The notes: a model not told the origin generated them from the sequence alone. 64,000 bases of DNA from Segniliparus rugosus ATCC BAA-974 (GCF_000185725.2 NZ_KI391953.1:744001-808000); one strand, 5' to 3'. Positions 52,343-61,088 are shown, counted from the stretch's first letter. A program made the numbers and translations.

Positions 52343-53323
52343 TCAGTTCGGTAACAAATGGGGGGCGACGACGTCGAGCGCAGAAGGAATCGCGTGGAAT
52401 TCTGCCCGAACTCTGCGCCCGACATATTCCCCGTCGATCTGGCAGCGGAGAGGATCCGCGCTGCTCAGGACGAGTTCATGAAGATCGTCGACACGTATGG
52501 ACCCGGCCGTGCCGGGGGCTTTCCTCGGGGAGAGCAGGGCGAGGGACAGCGGGATTCCGTATCGCAGCCCGAGCTTTGTGGTGGCGAACACGCCGAGCCC
52601 TTTGTCATGTCGGACGCCGGGATTCGTGACAATGGGGCGGTTGCCGAGGTACGTCCACGGCGTGCAGTTGCTGACGAACGCGAGCTTGACCCCGTCGAGA
52701 GCGGCTTGGCCGGGGAGTTCGAGGGTGAGCGGTCCTGGGCGGAAAGTCCAGCGGAAGAACGCGGACACCGTGGCGAGCAGATACCGGGTCGGCGTGACCG
52801 GGCGCCCCGACCAGCGTCCGGCCTCCATCATGGCGACGACGTCGGCGTCGATGCCGAGCCCGGCGTTGCAGACGAACCAGCGCTCCTCGTGCCGCCCGTC
52901 TTCGAGGCGGGAGGAGCAGAGCCCGACCGAGATCCTGGCGCGCCTGCCCTGGCGGAGCGCGTCGAGGACCTGGCCGACGGCGCGCTGCGGGTCCGGGCTG
53001 GTCCCGAGCGAGCGGGCGAACACGTTCGCCGAGCCGCCTGGGATCACCGCGACGGCGGGGAAGGCCCCTGGTTCGGGGGCGCAGAACTCGCTCGGCGGCC
53101 CGAGCAGGCCGGAGACCAGCTCGTTCACCGTCCCGTCCCCGCCGTGCGCGATCAGCAGGTCCGCCTCGCCCCGCGCGGCCTCGGCCAGTTCGGCTGCGTG
53201 TCCCCGATGCGCGGTCTCCTTGACGGTCAGATCCAGCTCGCGCTCCAGCGCGGACACCAAGAGGGCTCGTGACTGCGGGGTCGTCGTGGTGGCACGGGGA
53301 TTAACGACCAGGACCGCGCGCAC
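52343..53323 (-). CDS. Diacylglycerol kinase-family lipid kinase
   Basis: A 326-residue member of the DAGK/sphingosine-kinase-like family. The nucleotide loop is LLIAHGGDGTVNELVSGL (GGDGT), with VAVIPGGSANVFARSLG, FVCNAGLGIDADVVA and CQIDGEYVG in the C-terminal domain. It phosphorylates a lipid such as diacylglycerol using ATP. It corresponds in position to Rv3218 of M. tuberculosis (from memory), next to whiB1. Confidence 0.87.
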   Translation of the reverse strand: MRAVLVVNPRATTTTPQSRALLVSALERELDLTVKETAHRGHAAELAEAARGEADLLIAHGGDGTVNELVSGLLGPPSEFCAPEPGAFPAVAVIPGGSANVFARSLGTSPDPQRAVGQVLDALRQGRRARISVGLCSSRLEDGRHEERWFVCNAGLGIDADVVAMMEAGRWSGRPVTPTRYLLATVSAFFRWTFRPGPLTLELPGQAALDGVKLAFVSNCTPWTYLGNRPIVTNPGVRHDKGLGVFATTKLGLRYGIPLSLALLSPRKAPGTAGSIRVDDLHELVLSSADPLRCQIDGEYVGRRVRAEFHAIPSALDVVAPHLLPN

Positions 53324-53354
53324 CCGCCAAGCCTAGCGCCTACGCTTGAGGGCG

Positions 53355-53783
53355 ATGAACACGGACCCTCATCCTGACCGCGACAAGAGCATGGCGGTCT
53401 CGCCGCCGAAACCGATCCTCGTGTCCGGAGTCGTGTCCGCCGCGTTAGGCCTCATCGCGGCCGTTTTCGGCCTCGCGGTGGCGTTCGCCGCCGTTGTGGG
53501 GCGAAGCTTTCCGGGGCTCTCCTCCCCGGCGACCGCCGTCGCGTTCCTCGCTTTCGGAGGGACGTTCGCCTTGGCGGGCTGGTCGCTCCTGCGCGGCAAG
53601 TCGTGGGGCCGAGGGGTCATCGTCATCTTCTGCCTCCTGCTGCTGCCCATCGCGTACGGCATCGTCGAAGACTCGCGGCAGCCGCTGTACGGCTATCCGC
53701 TCGGCGCGGCCGTCCTCACGGATTTGATCTGCCTGTTCGTCCCGTCGTCGCTGCGCTGGGCGCAGGACAACCGCACCTTCTGA
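53355..53783 (+). CDS. Small four-helix membrane protein
   Basis: A 142-residue protein with four hydrophobic segments (VSGVVSAALGLIAAVFGLAVAF; ATAVAFLAFGGTFALAGWSLL; GVIVIFCLLLLPIAYGI; GAAVLTDLICLFVP) and the tail LRWAQDNRTF. It is similar in position and size to Rv3217c (from memory). Function unknown. It is divergent from the lipid kinase gene, 31 bases away. Confidence 0.7.
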   Translation: MNTDPHPDRDKSMAVSPPKPILVSGVVSAALGLIAAVFGLAVAFAAVVGRSFPGLSSPATAVAFLAFGGTFALAGWSLLRGKSWGRGVIVIFCLLLLPIAYGIVEDSRQPLYGYPLGAAVLTDLICLFVPSSLRWAQDNRTF

Positions 53784-53816
53784 CGAGGCGGAGAGGCGGC
53801 GCCTAGACCCAGGAGC

Positions 53817-54452
53817 TCACGCGAGAGGGGCGACGGGGAGCCCAGCCCCGTCGAAGTAGCCCGAGGGGGCGCTGCGGATGCCGAGGCCCTCGACGACGCG
53901 GATGTCGTGCTCGTGGCCGAGCACGGTGATCGAAGCTGCGGGGAAGGCGAACCGGCGGCCCAGCACCAGCGGCTGCTCGAGCCAGCGGACGATGAGCGCC
54001 CTGCTGAAGTGCCCGTGGCCGACCAGCACGACGTCGTGGTGCGCCAGCCTCGGCACGGCTTCGCGGATCACCCGGTCCGCCCGGTGCAGCACGTCCTCTT
54101 CGCTCTCCCCGTCCGGGGAGGGATGCGTCCACACCGACCAGTTCGGCTCCATCATCTGGATCTGCTGGGTGGTGAAGCCCTCGTACTCGCCGTAGTTCCA
54201 CTCGGCGAGGTCGTTCCACGTCTCGTTGACGGTGAGCCCGGCGAGCTCCGCGGTTTGCAGCGCCCTCTTGCGAGGGCTGGAGTAGACCAGCGGATCGTGC
54301 AGTTGCAGCTGCTCGAGCGGCCCCTTCAGCCCTTGCGCCTGGGTCTGCCCGACCGAGAGCAGGGGCAGGTCGGTGACGCTGGTGTGTCTGCCGTTCCGCG
54401 ACCATTCGGTCTCGCCGTGTCGGATGAGCACGAGTCGATGCTTCGGAGCCAT
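53817..54452 (-). CDS. gpm2: Histidine phosphatase (phosphoglycerate-mutase-like, Gpm2 type)
   Basis: A 211-residue histidine-phosphatase-superfamily protein: LIRHGETEWSRNGRHTS carries the catalytic His; VYSSPRKRALQTAELAG, LAEWNYGEYEG and VLVGHGHFSRALIVRWL give the second His and acid residues. In M. tuberculosis the equivalent Rv3214 acts as an acid phosphatase rather than a mutase (from memory), so phosphatase activity is likely here. ATG at 54452. Confidence 0.88.
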   Translation of the reverse strand: MAPKHRLVLIRHGETEWSRNGRHTSVTDLPLLSVGQTQAQGLKGPLEQLQLHDPLVYSSPRKRALQTAELAGLTVNETWNDLAEWNYGEYEGFTTQQIQMMEPNWSVWTHPSPDGESEEDVLHRADRVIREAVPRLAHHDVVLVGHGHFSRALIVRWLEQPLVLGRRFAFPAASITVLGHEHDIRVVEGLGIRSAPSGYFDGAGLPVAPLA

Positions 54453-54482
54453 CGGACTATCTTGCAGTATCGCCCTGGAAGG

Positions 54483-55817
54483 TCAGCGAGGGCGGGGGTC
54501 TCTTCCGGTCGGGGCGTACGCGAGCACGCGGCCGTCCTGCTGGCGGAGCACGGTGGAGCCGCACACCGCGAGCCGGGCCCCGGCCTGCGACGGCCCCGCG
54601 CCCTCGGTCGCGATCTCGCGGAGTTTCGCGCCGGTGCTCGCGTCGAGGACGGCGATCCCGGTCGCGGTCGGCGCGATCAGCTGGTGCGCCATTTCCGTCA
54701 CCGGGCCGACGAGGTCGGGGATCTGGAAGAGCGGGCTCAGATGGAGCGGGGAGATGCCGACGACCCCGGCTCCGGTCCACCAAGTGATCAGATCGGGGGT
54801 CGTCCGCCAGGGCCGGGTGTCCGGGTTGGTGACCGGCAGGCTCAGATCGAAGCTCTTCTCGACCACGCCCCGGCCGTCCACTTCGAGGATTTTCGCCCCG
54901 TCGCTGTCCGAGGCGGGGACGTACAGGTCCGCCCGGCTGCCGCGCACCGCGAGCAGCCGCACGTCTTTGGAAGAGCCGAGCTGCGGGATCACGGCGGAAT
55001 AGGTCTGCTCGGGCTTGGTGTCTTTCTTCGGCGTGATCTTCAGGAAGGAGAGCCGGAGCGCGGTGTCGCGGGGGCAGCGCTCCAAGACCGCGAACGTCTC
55101 TTCCCCGATTCCCGCCGAGCGGAGCGCGCAACCGGGGTGGGGTTGCTGCTTGGGCTCGAACGGGGTGGCGACGTAGCCGTACTCCACGCTGCGCAGGAGG
55201 TCTTCGTGCCACAGCTCGACCCGCCGGGGGCCGACCGCGAGGATCATATGGGAGTACCACTGGGAGTCGGAGGACTCCGAATCGTCTTGCGGGGCCGCCC
55301 CTTCGGACGGGACCGTCGTGATGAGCCGGACCCGCTGGTCGGCGGCGCTGCTTCGGGCGTCGGCGTGCAGCTGCTTGGCCCGCGCCCCGGTCGTCGCGTC
55401 GAGGCTCACGACCAGGGAGCAGCCGCGTTGCTCCCGGTAGACCGCGTAGACCTTGCCCCAAGCAACGGTCGCGGCGCAGATCGGGGCGGGCTGGGCGTAG
55501 CGCCAGAGCTCTTTCCCCGTCGCGACCTCCCAGCCGGTCAGGACGCCGCCGTCGGCGGTGACCAGCGTGCCGCCGACCACCATGGGGTACGTGCCCGCGC
55601 CGTCCGGTTTCGACCAGGCGAGCTGGAAGCCTTCGGGCACGTCGGTCGCGCTGCGCGGAGCCGGGGCGGGGCGGGACGCGGTCCGGGAGACCGCCTGCCG
55701 GTCCGGGGCGCGCCACCACAGAACCGCCGCGACGACGAGGACCGTCAGCGCGAGCGAGGTCGCGATCACACAGTCGCGCCAGAAGACGGGCCTTCTCATA
55801 AGGGGTTTCCCATACAA
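54483..55817 (-). CDS. Membrane-anchored PQQ-type beta-propeller protein (Rv3212-like)
   Basis: A 444-residue protein with one N-terminal membrane helix (CVIATSLALTVLVVAAVLWW) and a large exported region with propeller-like repeats: VGGTLVTADGGVLTGWEVATGKELWRYA, VYREQRGCSLVVSLDATTGARAK and IAVLDASTGAKLREIA. Such domains scaffold envelope complexes. It lies 18 bases after rhlE, on the same strand. An ATG at 55799 is an alternative start. Function unknown. Confidence 0.72.
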   Translation of the reverse strand: MYGKPLMRRPVFWRDCVIATSLALTVLVVAAVLWWRAPDRQAVSRTASRPAPAPRSATDVPEGFQLAWSKPDGAGTYPMVVGGTLVTADGGVLTGWEVATGKELWRYAQPAPICAATVAWGKVYAVYREQRGCSLVVSLDATTGARAKQLHADARSSAADQRVRLITTVPSEGAAPQDDSESSDSQWYSHMILAVGPRRVELWHEDLLRSVEYGYVATPFEPKQQPHPGCALRSAGIGEETFAVLERCPRDTALRLSFLKITPKKDTKPEQTYSAVIPQLGSSKDVRLLAVRGSRADLYVPASDSDGAKILEVDGRGVVEKSFDLSLPVTNPDTRPWRTTPDLITWWTGAGVVGISPLHLSPLFQIPDLVGPVTEMAHQLIAPTATGIAVLDASTGAKLREIATEGAGPSQAGARLAVCGSTVLRQQDGRVLAYAPTGRDPRPR

Positions 55818-55835
55818 GCGACGCTCAGCGGGCGG

Positions 55836-57332
55836 TTACTCGGCGGCGGGTTTCGCCGCCGAGCCGCTGCGCCTGCGCCGTCGCCGCCGGGGTTTCTGGG
55901 CAGCTCCGTTCGCTGCTCCCTCCGCAGCGGCGGACGAGGCTCCTTCCGAGGCGGCTGTCGGAGCGCTGGCGCCCTCGGTCTCGCCGCCTTGCGCGCCCGA
56001 GCCGCCCCGGCGGCGGGTGCGCTGGCGGTCCCGAGGTGGCCGGGCGGGGGAGTCGCCCCTGCGGGAGGGCCGCTCGCCCCGGTCCTGGCGCTCGGCCTTC
56101 GGGCGGGCCGCCGAGCCGACCCTGCCGGTCGCGCCTTCGGGGATGCCGAGGTCGGTGTAGATGTGCGGGGAGTTCGAGTACGTCTCCGGCGGGTCGGCGA
56201 ACGCCAAGCCGAGCGCGGTGTTGATGTACTCCCAGCGGGGCAGGTCTTCCCAGTCCACCAGCGTGATCGCGTTGCCGGTCCGCCCCGCGCGCCCGGTGCG
56301 GCCGATCCGGTGCACGTACACCTTCTCGTCCTCGGGGCAGGTGTAGTTGATGACGTGGGTGATCCCGTCGATGTCGATGCCTCGGGCGGCGACGTCGGTG
56401 CAGACGAGGATCTCGATCTTGCCCTTGCGGAATCCGGAGAGCGCCTCTTCCCGCGCGCCTTGGCTCATGTCGCCGTGCAGCGACCCCGCGTTGAACCCGC
56501 GCAGGGTGAGCTCTTCGGCGAGTTTGCCCGCGCTGCGCTTGGTCCGGGTGAAGATCATGGTGGTCCCCCGGCCCTCGGCCTGCAGGAAGCGGGAGACCAG
56601 CTCGTCCTTGTTGAGCGCGTGCGCGCGGTAGACGTGCTGGGTGGTCCGCTCGTGCACCGGGGCGAGGTCGCCGCCCTCGGCGCGGATGTGCGTCGGCTGG
56701 GTCATGAACGTCCGGGCCAAGGTGAGGACCGGGCCGGGGATGGTCGCGGAGAACAGCATGGTCTGCTTGCCGGTGGGCAGCTTCGCCATGATCTTCTCCA
56801 CGTCGGGGAGGAAGCCGAGGTCGAGCATCTCGTCCGCCTCGTCGAGCACCAGCATGCGGATCGCGTTGAGTTTCAGATCCCCGCGCGACCACAGGTCGAG
56901 CAGCCTGCCGGGCGTGCCGACGACCACGTCCACGCCTTTCTGCAAGGTGGCGATCTGGCCCTCGTACGGCCTGCCGCCGTACAGGGAGACGATCCGGGTC
57001 GGGCGGCCGTCCGCCAGTTTGAGCTGCTTGGAAGCCTCGGCCAGATCATTGGTGACCTGCAGGCACAGCTCGCGGGTCGGCACGACAACCAGGGCGCGGG
57101 GGGAGTCCTCGGCCTGGGCTTCTGCCACTCGCTGGAGCAGCGGAACGCCGAACGCGAGGGTCTTGCCCATGCCGGTGCGGGCCTGGCCGATCAGGTCGTG
57201 GCCGCCAAGGGCCAGCGGCAAAGCCTGCTCTTGGATGGCGAAAGCGTTGTGCTTGCCCGCTTCGGCGAGCGAGGCGACGATTTCAGGGTGCACGCCGAGG
57301 TCGGCGAAGCTTGGTCCAATATCTGTTGTGAT
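55836..57332 (-). CDS. rhlE: DEAD-box RNA helicase (RhlE type) with apparent ATC start
   Basis: A DEAD-box helicase of about 498 residues with all core motifs: Q motif IQEQALPLAL, motif I ARTGMGKT, Ia PTRELCLQ, II DEADEML, III SAT, VI HRIGRTGRAGRTG, and a basic Arg-rich tail (RRRRRRRSG). It remodels RNA in ribosome assembly or decay. The conserved stretch SFADLGV precedes the first GTG (57293). Upstream the frame holds only ATC-ATC-ACA-ACA-GAT-ATT, with GAGGAG seven bases before the second ATC (57332). No ATG, GTG or TTG fits, so ATC (or ATT) seems to be used, or the base is in error. Confidence 0.85.
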   Translation of the reverse strand: MTTDIGPSFADLGVHPEIVASLAEAGKHNAFAIQEQALPLALGGHDLIGQARTGMGKTLAFGVPLLQRVAEAQAEDSPRALVVVPTRELCLQVTNDLAEASKQLKLADGRPTRIVSLYGGRPYEGQIATLQKGVDVVVGTPGRLLDLWSRGDLKLNAIRMLVLDEADEMLDLGFLPDVEKIMAKLPTGKQTMLFSATIPGPVLTLARTFMTQPTHIRAEGGDLAPVHERTTQHVYRAHALNKDELVSRFLQAEGRGTTMIFTRTKRSAGKLAEELTLRGFNAGSLHGDMSQGAREEALSGFRKGKIEILVCTDVAARGIDIDGITHVINYTCPEDEKVYVHRIGRTGRAGRTGNAITLVDWEDLPRWEYINTALGLAFADPPETYSNSPHIYTDLGIPEGATGRVGSAARPKAERQDRGERPSRRGDSPARPPRDRQRTRRRGGSGAQGGETEGASAPTAASEGASSAAAEGAANGAAQKPRRRRRRRSGSAAKPAAE

Positions 57333-57448
57333 GATGTTTCTCCTCGTCGGGCGCGCCCGACGAGGCGCGCGTACAGTGCCACTCGAACGGAGCCCGTTCG
57401 AATATGGCGGCGCTCGCCCCAGCTCCCGTCCTACCTGCGACGCGCGAG

Positions 57449-57478
57449 CCCAGTATACATGGCTATAGGTACACTGGG
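57449..57478. promoter_or_regulatory. Palindrome upstream of the ferritin-like gene
   Basis: CCCAGTATAC (57449-57458) and GTACACTGGG (57469-57478) form an inverted repeat with one mismatch and a 10-base centre. It ends three bases before the GTG of the ferritin-like gene, in the divergent gap with rhlE. It may be an operator or a leader hairpin covering the start. Confidence 0.5.
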
Positions 57479-57481
57479 GCT

Positions 57482-58150
57482 GTGGACCAGACCCCCGCAG
57501 CGACCCAATGGCACGGTGTTCCAGAGTTCCTCGCGGTGCTCGCGTACGGCGAGCTCGCCGCTTACTACCGATTGGCCGAGGATGCGGCGCTCGCGCCCAC
57601 CCTGGAGGGGAAAGCGGCGATCGCCCGGATGGGGGCCGCGCAGTTCCAGCATTTCGAGACGCTGCGCGAGGCGCTCGCCGCGAGGGGCGACGACGTCTTC
57701 CAGGAGATGACCCCGTTCCAGCCGGTGCTCGACATGTTCCACACCAGGACCACCCCGAGCACGTGGCTGGAGGCTTTGGTGAAGTTCTACGTCGGCGAGG
57801 GGCTCGCGGCGGACTTCTACCTCGAGATCGCGGACGGACTGCCCCCCGACATCGCGACGGTCGTCAAAGAGGTGCTCTCGGACCGCTCGCACGCGCAGTT
57901 CGTGGTCGATCCGGTGCGCGAAGCCGTCTTGGCGAGCCCGAAAGAGCGCTCCCGCCTCGCCCTCTGGGCCCGCCGCCTGCTCGGCGAGGCCATCGCGCAG
58001 GCGCAGACCGTGCTGGCCAGCCGGGAAGAACTCGCCGACCTGCTGCTGGAGAGCTCGGGAAGTTTGAACCGGATCGCCCAGCTCTTCGACGAAGTGACCG
58101 AGCGGCACGAGGAGCGGATCAAGGCTCTCGGCCTCGCCGATCCGGCCTAG
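57482..58150 (+). CDS. Ferritin-like fold protein (Rv3210c/MiaE-like)
   Basis: A 222-residue all-helical protein. Helices with Glu and His pairs (LAYGELAAYYRLAEDA; GAAQFQHFETLREAL; EEVLSDRSHAQFVV-like KEVLSDRSHAQF) follow the ferritin-like diiron pattern of MiaE-related proteins. From memory, M. tuberculosis Rv3210c lies beside rhlE in the same way. The GTG at 57482 gives a proper N-terminus. Whether it binds iron or modifies tRNA is not known. Confidence 0.72.
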   Translation: MDQTPAATQWHGVPEFLAVLAYGELAAYYRLAEDAALAPTLEGKAAIARMGAAQFQHFETLREALAARGDDVFQEMTPFQPVLDMFHTRTTPSTWLEALVKFYVGEGLAADFYLEIADGLPPDIATVVKEVLSDRSHAQFVVDPVREAVLASPKERSRLALWARRLLGEAIAQAQTVLASREELADLLLESSGSLNRIAQLFDEVTERHEERIKALGLADPA

Positions 58151-58159
58151 TCCCCCGAG

Positions 58160-58252
58160 CTAGTCCCCCGAGGGGCGCGGCCCGAAGCGGTTGATCGCGT
58201 CGTCGGGTTTGGCGGGCGGCTTGCGGGCGGGCCGGGCTTCTGCGCCGCTCAT
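58160..58252 (-). CDS. Small basic ORF of 30 codons coupled to the SDR gene
   Basis: The ATG overlaps the SDR stop as ATGA. The peptide is basic and Pro-rich (SGAEARPARKPPAKPDDAIN then RFGPRPSGD). It may be only a chance frame. A 13-base tandem repeat CTAGTCCCCCGAG lies at its end (58148-58173). Confidence 0.25.
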   Translation of the reverse strand: MSGAEARPARKPPAKPDDAINRFGPRPSGD

Positions 58253-59190
58253 CGCCTCCTGGCTTCGCGCATGATCACCTTGTTCACCTGCTGCGGCAGG
58301 ATCGCGTTGAAGAGGCCGATCCACCAGGAGACTTTGGAGACCACGCGGACGGGACGGACGCGGACGGCGAGCGTCATCCACTCGGCGGCCTCGTCGGAGG
58401 TGAGGGCCGGGATGTTGTTGTACTCCTCGGTCGGGGCGATCATGGGGGTGCGCACCAGCGGGAAGTACAAGGTGGTGCCGTGGATGCCCTTGTTCAGCAG
58501 CTCGGTGCCGATGGTCCTTGTCACCTGGGCGAGCGCGGACTTCGACGCGATGTAGGGCGCGAAGAGCGGATTCACCTCGTGGACGACGCCCCAGCTGGCG
58601 ACGCTGACGATATGCCCGTCGCCGCGTTCGGCCATTCCCGGCAAAAAGCCCCGGATCAGCCGCATCGCGGAGAAGTAGTTGATCTGCATGGTCCGCTCGA
58701 CGTCGTGCCAGCGCTCCAGCTGCTCGACCGTGCGGCGGCGGATGGAGTGCCCGGCGTTGTTGATCAGGACGTCCACGCCGCCGTGCTTGGCGATGACCTC
58801 GGCGACCAGGGCATCGAGCGCGTCGAGGTCGCGAAGGTCGCAGGGGTAGAAGTCCGCCTGCCCGCCGGCCGAGCGGATCCGCTCGGCGACCGCCGCGAGT
58901 TCTTCCGCGCGCCGGGCGACCAGGATCACATGCGCTCCGAGCTTCCCGAACCGGTACGCGGCGGCTTCGCCGATGCCGGAGGAGGAGCCGGTGATGAGCA
59001 CTCGCTTACCGCGCACGGGAATGCCGTAGGACGGGTCTTTGCGGGCTTTGCGCATGTTCCTCGTCGTCGCGGCGTGCAGGCCGAGCCGCCCGAAGAAGTG
59101 GTTGGCCTTCGCCGCGAGCCCGCGTGGTTTCGGCTCGGTCGGGACTCCGCCTCGTGCTGGGGGCGTTTGGGCGATAACGTCGTTACTCAT
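58249..59190 (-). CDS. SDR-family oxidoreductase, copy 1
   Basis: A 313-residue short-chain dehydrogenase. An N-terminal 50-residue lead (RKARKDPSYGIPVRGKRVL) precedes the cofactor loop TGSSSGIGEAAA, then DVLINNAGHS, the catalytic Ser in VSVASWG and YIASK (Tyr-x3-Lys). The lead and core match the SDR half of mycobacterial acyl-CoA reductase-type proteins. It is the last of three consecutive paralogues on this strand. Confidence 0.9.
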   Translation of the reverse strand: MSNDVIAQTPPARGGVPTEPKPRGLAAKANHFFGRLGLHAATTRNMRKARKDPSYGIPVRGKRVLITGSSSGIGEAAAYRFGKLGAHVILVARRAEELAAVAERIRSAGGQADFYPCDLRDLDALDALVAEVIAKHGGVDVLINNAGHSIRRRTVEQLERWHDVERTMQINYFSAMRLIRGFLPGMAERGDGHIVSVASWGVVHEVNPLFAPYIASKSALAQVTRTIGTELLNKGIHGTTLYFPLVRTPMIAPTEEYNNIPALTSDEAAEWMTLAVRVRPVRVVSKVSWWIGLFNAILPQQVNKVIMREARRR

Positions 59191-59244
59191 AGTGCGCTAT
59201 CCTATCCGTGATGTTTTTGGCGCGACGGCGCGCGGGGCGTTGGC

Positions 59245-60165
59245 CTAGAAGCGGATGCCGGATTTGCGGAAGAAGTAGTCCACCCGCTTCGGGGAAACGG
59301 CGTTGAAGAAGGCGAGGGTTCCGGAGAACCGGGGGATGATCCGGATGGGCCGGACCCGCGCGGCGAGCGTCATCCATTCGGCGGCCTCCTCGGGCGAGAG
59401 GGTGGCAATACGGTCGTATTCTCCGGTCGGCGCGATCATGTCGGTGCGCACCAGCGGGTAGCACAGGGCGCTGAAGTGCACGCCGTTGCGGCGCAGTTCG
59501 AAGCCCATGATCCGAGTGGCGATCGAGAGGGCCGCCTTCGCCGCCGCGTACGCCGCGAAATAGGGCGCGACTTGGTTGACCACGGCCAGGCTGGCGACGT
59601 TGATGACATGCCCGTCGCCGCGTTCGAGCATGCCGGGGAGCAGGCCCCTGGTCAGGCGCAGCGGGGCGAAGAAGTTGATCTGCATGATGCGCTCGAAGTC
59701 GTGCCAGCGCTCCAGGGACTCGGCGGCGGGCCTGCGGATGGAGTGGCCCGCGTTGTTGACGAGGACGTCGACGCCGCCGAACCGGGCGACGACCATCTCG
59801 GCGAGCTTGTCCACGGCTTCGAAATCGCGCAGGTCGCACGTGATGGCCTCGGCCTCGCCGCCTTCGGCGCGGATCGACGCGGCGACGGCTTCGAGCTCTT
59901 CTCGCCGTCTGGCGACCACGATGACTTTCGCGCCGAGCCTGCCGAATTCGCGCGCGGCGGCCTCGCCGATGCCGGAGGAGGCCCCGGTGACCAGCACGCG
60001 CTTGCCTCGGAGCGGGACGCCGTAGGACGGGTCTTTGCGCGCCTTGCGCAGCTCTTTGCCGTTCGCGGCCTGGATGAACCAAAGATCCCGCGCGCGCAGG
60101 GCCCGCTTGAGCGCGCTGCGCCTCCTCGTGGAGGCGGGGGCGGCTATGTTACTCACGAGTAGCAT
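59245..60165 (-). CDS. SDR-family oxidoreductase, copy 2
   Basis: A 306-residue SDR with the same lead (RKARKDPSYGVPLRGKRVL), TGASSGIGEAAA, VNNAGHSIRRPA and YAAAK. The start is ATG at 60165 or GTG at 60156; the start region lies inside a palindrome resembling the fadE5 operator. It is 54 bases upstream of copy 1 on the same strand. Substrate unknown; probably a lipid-derived aldehyde or ketone. Confidence 0.9.
   Translation of the reverse strand: MLLVSNIAAPASTRRRSALKRALRARDLWFIQAANGKELRKARKDPSYGVPLRGKRVLVTGASSGIGEAAAREFGRLGAKVIVVARRREELEAVAASIRAEGGEAEAITCDLRDFEAVDKLAEMVVARFGGVDVLVNNAGHSIRRPAAESLERWHDFERIMQINFFAPLRLTRGLLPGMLERGDGHVINVASLAVVNQVAPYFAAYAAAKAALSIATRIMGFELRRNGVHFSALCYPLVRTDMIAPTGEYDRIATLSPEEAAEWMTLAARVRPIRIIPRFSGTLAFFNAVSPKRVDYFFRKSGIRF
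60148..60163. promoter_or_regulatory. fadE5-like palindrome at the start of SDR copy 2
   Basis: GTTACTCACGAGTAGC matches the 39839-39854 palindrome at 13 of 16 positions with the same spacing. It covers the start codon, so a bound repressor would block initiation. Confidence 0.4.
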
Positions 60166-60182
60166 TGTAGCGGGCCGGTGGA

Positions 60183-61088
60183 TCACCGCGCTTGCGAGCC
60201 GATGACCTTCTCGCTCAGCTCGGGGAACAGGGCGGTGAATCCAGGGGAGAGGATGAGGCCTCGCGGCACGATCCGGCTGGGCCGGGTCCGCGCGGCCAGC
60301 ACGATCCATTCGGCGGCCTGATCCGCGGTGAGCACGGGAACTTCGCCGTATTCCTCGGTCGGCGTGATCATCGGCGTCCGCACGAGCGGGTAGTACAGCG
60401 TCGACGCGCTCACCCCTTTGTGCCGCAGCTCCATGTTGATGTTGCGGCCCATGGTCGAGATCGCGGCTTTCGCGGACACGTACCCGCCGAACTTCGGCGC
60501 GCCCTCGGAGAGGACCGCCGCAGTCGCGACGTTGATGATGTGCCCGCTGCGGCGCTCCAGCATGCCGGGGAGGAATCCCCTGATCAGACGCACCGCGCCG
60601 AAGTAGTTGATCTGCATGACCCGCTCGATGTCGTGCCAGCGCTCCAGCTGCTCGGTCAGGCGGCGGCGGATGGAGTGGCCCGCGTTGTTGACGAGGATGT
60701 CCACGCCGCCGTGCTTGGCGACGACCTCGGCGACGAGCGCGTCGATGGCTTCCAGGTCGCGAAGGTCGCAGGGGATCGCGTCGGCCCGTCCGCCTTCGGC
60801 GCGGATCTGCTTGGCCACGCTTTCGAGTTCTTCCGCGCGCCGGGCGACCAGGATCACATGGGTGCCGAGCTTGCCGAGCTGGTGCGCGGCGGCCTCGCCG
60901 ATGCCGGAGGAGGAGCCGGTGACGAGCACGCGCCTGCCTTGGAGCGGAACCCCGTAGGAAGGGTCTTTCCGCGCTCGGCGCATGCCTCTGGCGGGAGCGG
61001 GATGGTTGCCCCATCCGGTGACGAGGTCCACGCTTCTGCGAAAGAGCGTGCGGCCTCTCAAGCCGAGCGCGCGAGTGTCATCTGTCAT
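60183..61088 (-). CDS. SDR-family oxidoreductase, copy 3
   Basis: A 301-residue SDR paralogue: RRARKDPSYGVPLQGRRVL, TGSSSGIGEAAA, VNNAGHSIRRRL and YVSAK all present. It is the first of the three in transcription order. The three share about the same length and motifs and probably arose by local duplication. They sit where M. tuberculosis has a single unrelated gene (from memory). Confidence 0.9.
   Translation of the reverse strand: MTDDTRALGLRGRTLFRRSVDLVTGWGNHPAPARGMRRARKDPSYGVPLQGRRVLVTGSSSGIGEAAAHQLGKLGTHVILVARRAEELESVAKQIRAEGGRADAIPCDLRDLEAIDALVAEVVAKHGGVDILVNNAGHSIRRRLTEQLERWHDIERVMQINYFGAVRLIRGFLPGMLERRSGHIINVATAAVLSEGAPKFGGYVSAKAAISTMGRNINMELRHKGVSASTLYYPLVRTPMITPTEEYGEVPVLTADQAAEWIVLAARTRPSRIVPRGLILSPGFTALFPELSEKVIGSQAR

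Noticed and set aside
53907-57710. A 1,267-codon open frame on the + strand
   Set aside because: It runs antisense through gpm2, the propeller protein and rhlE, all of which have clear family motifs. Its translation has no recognisable domain.
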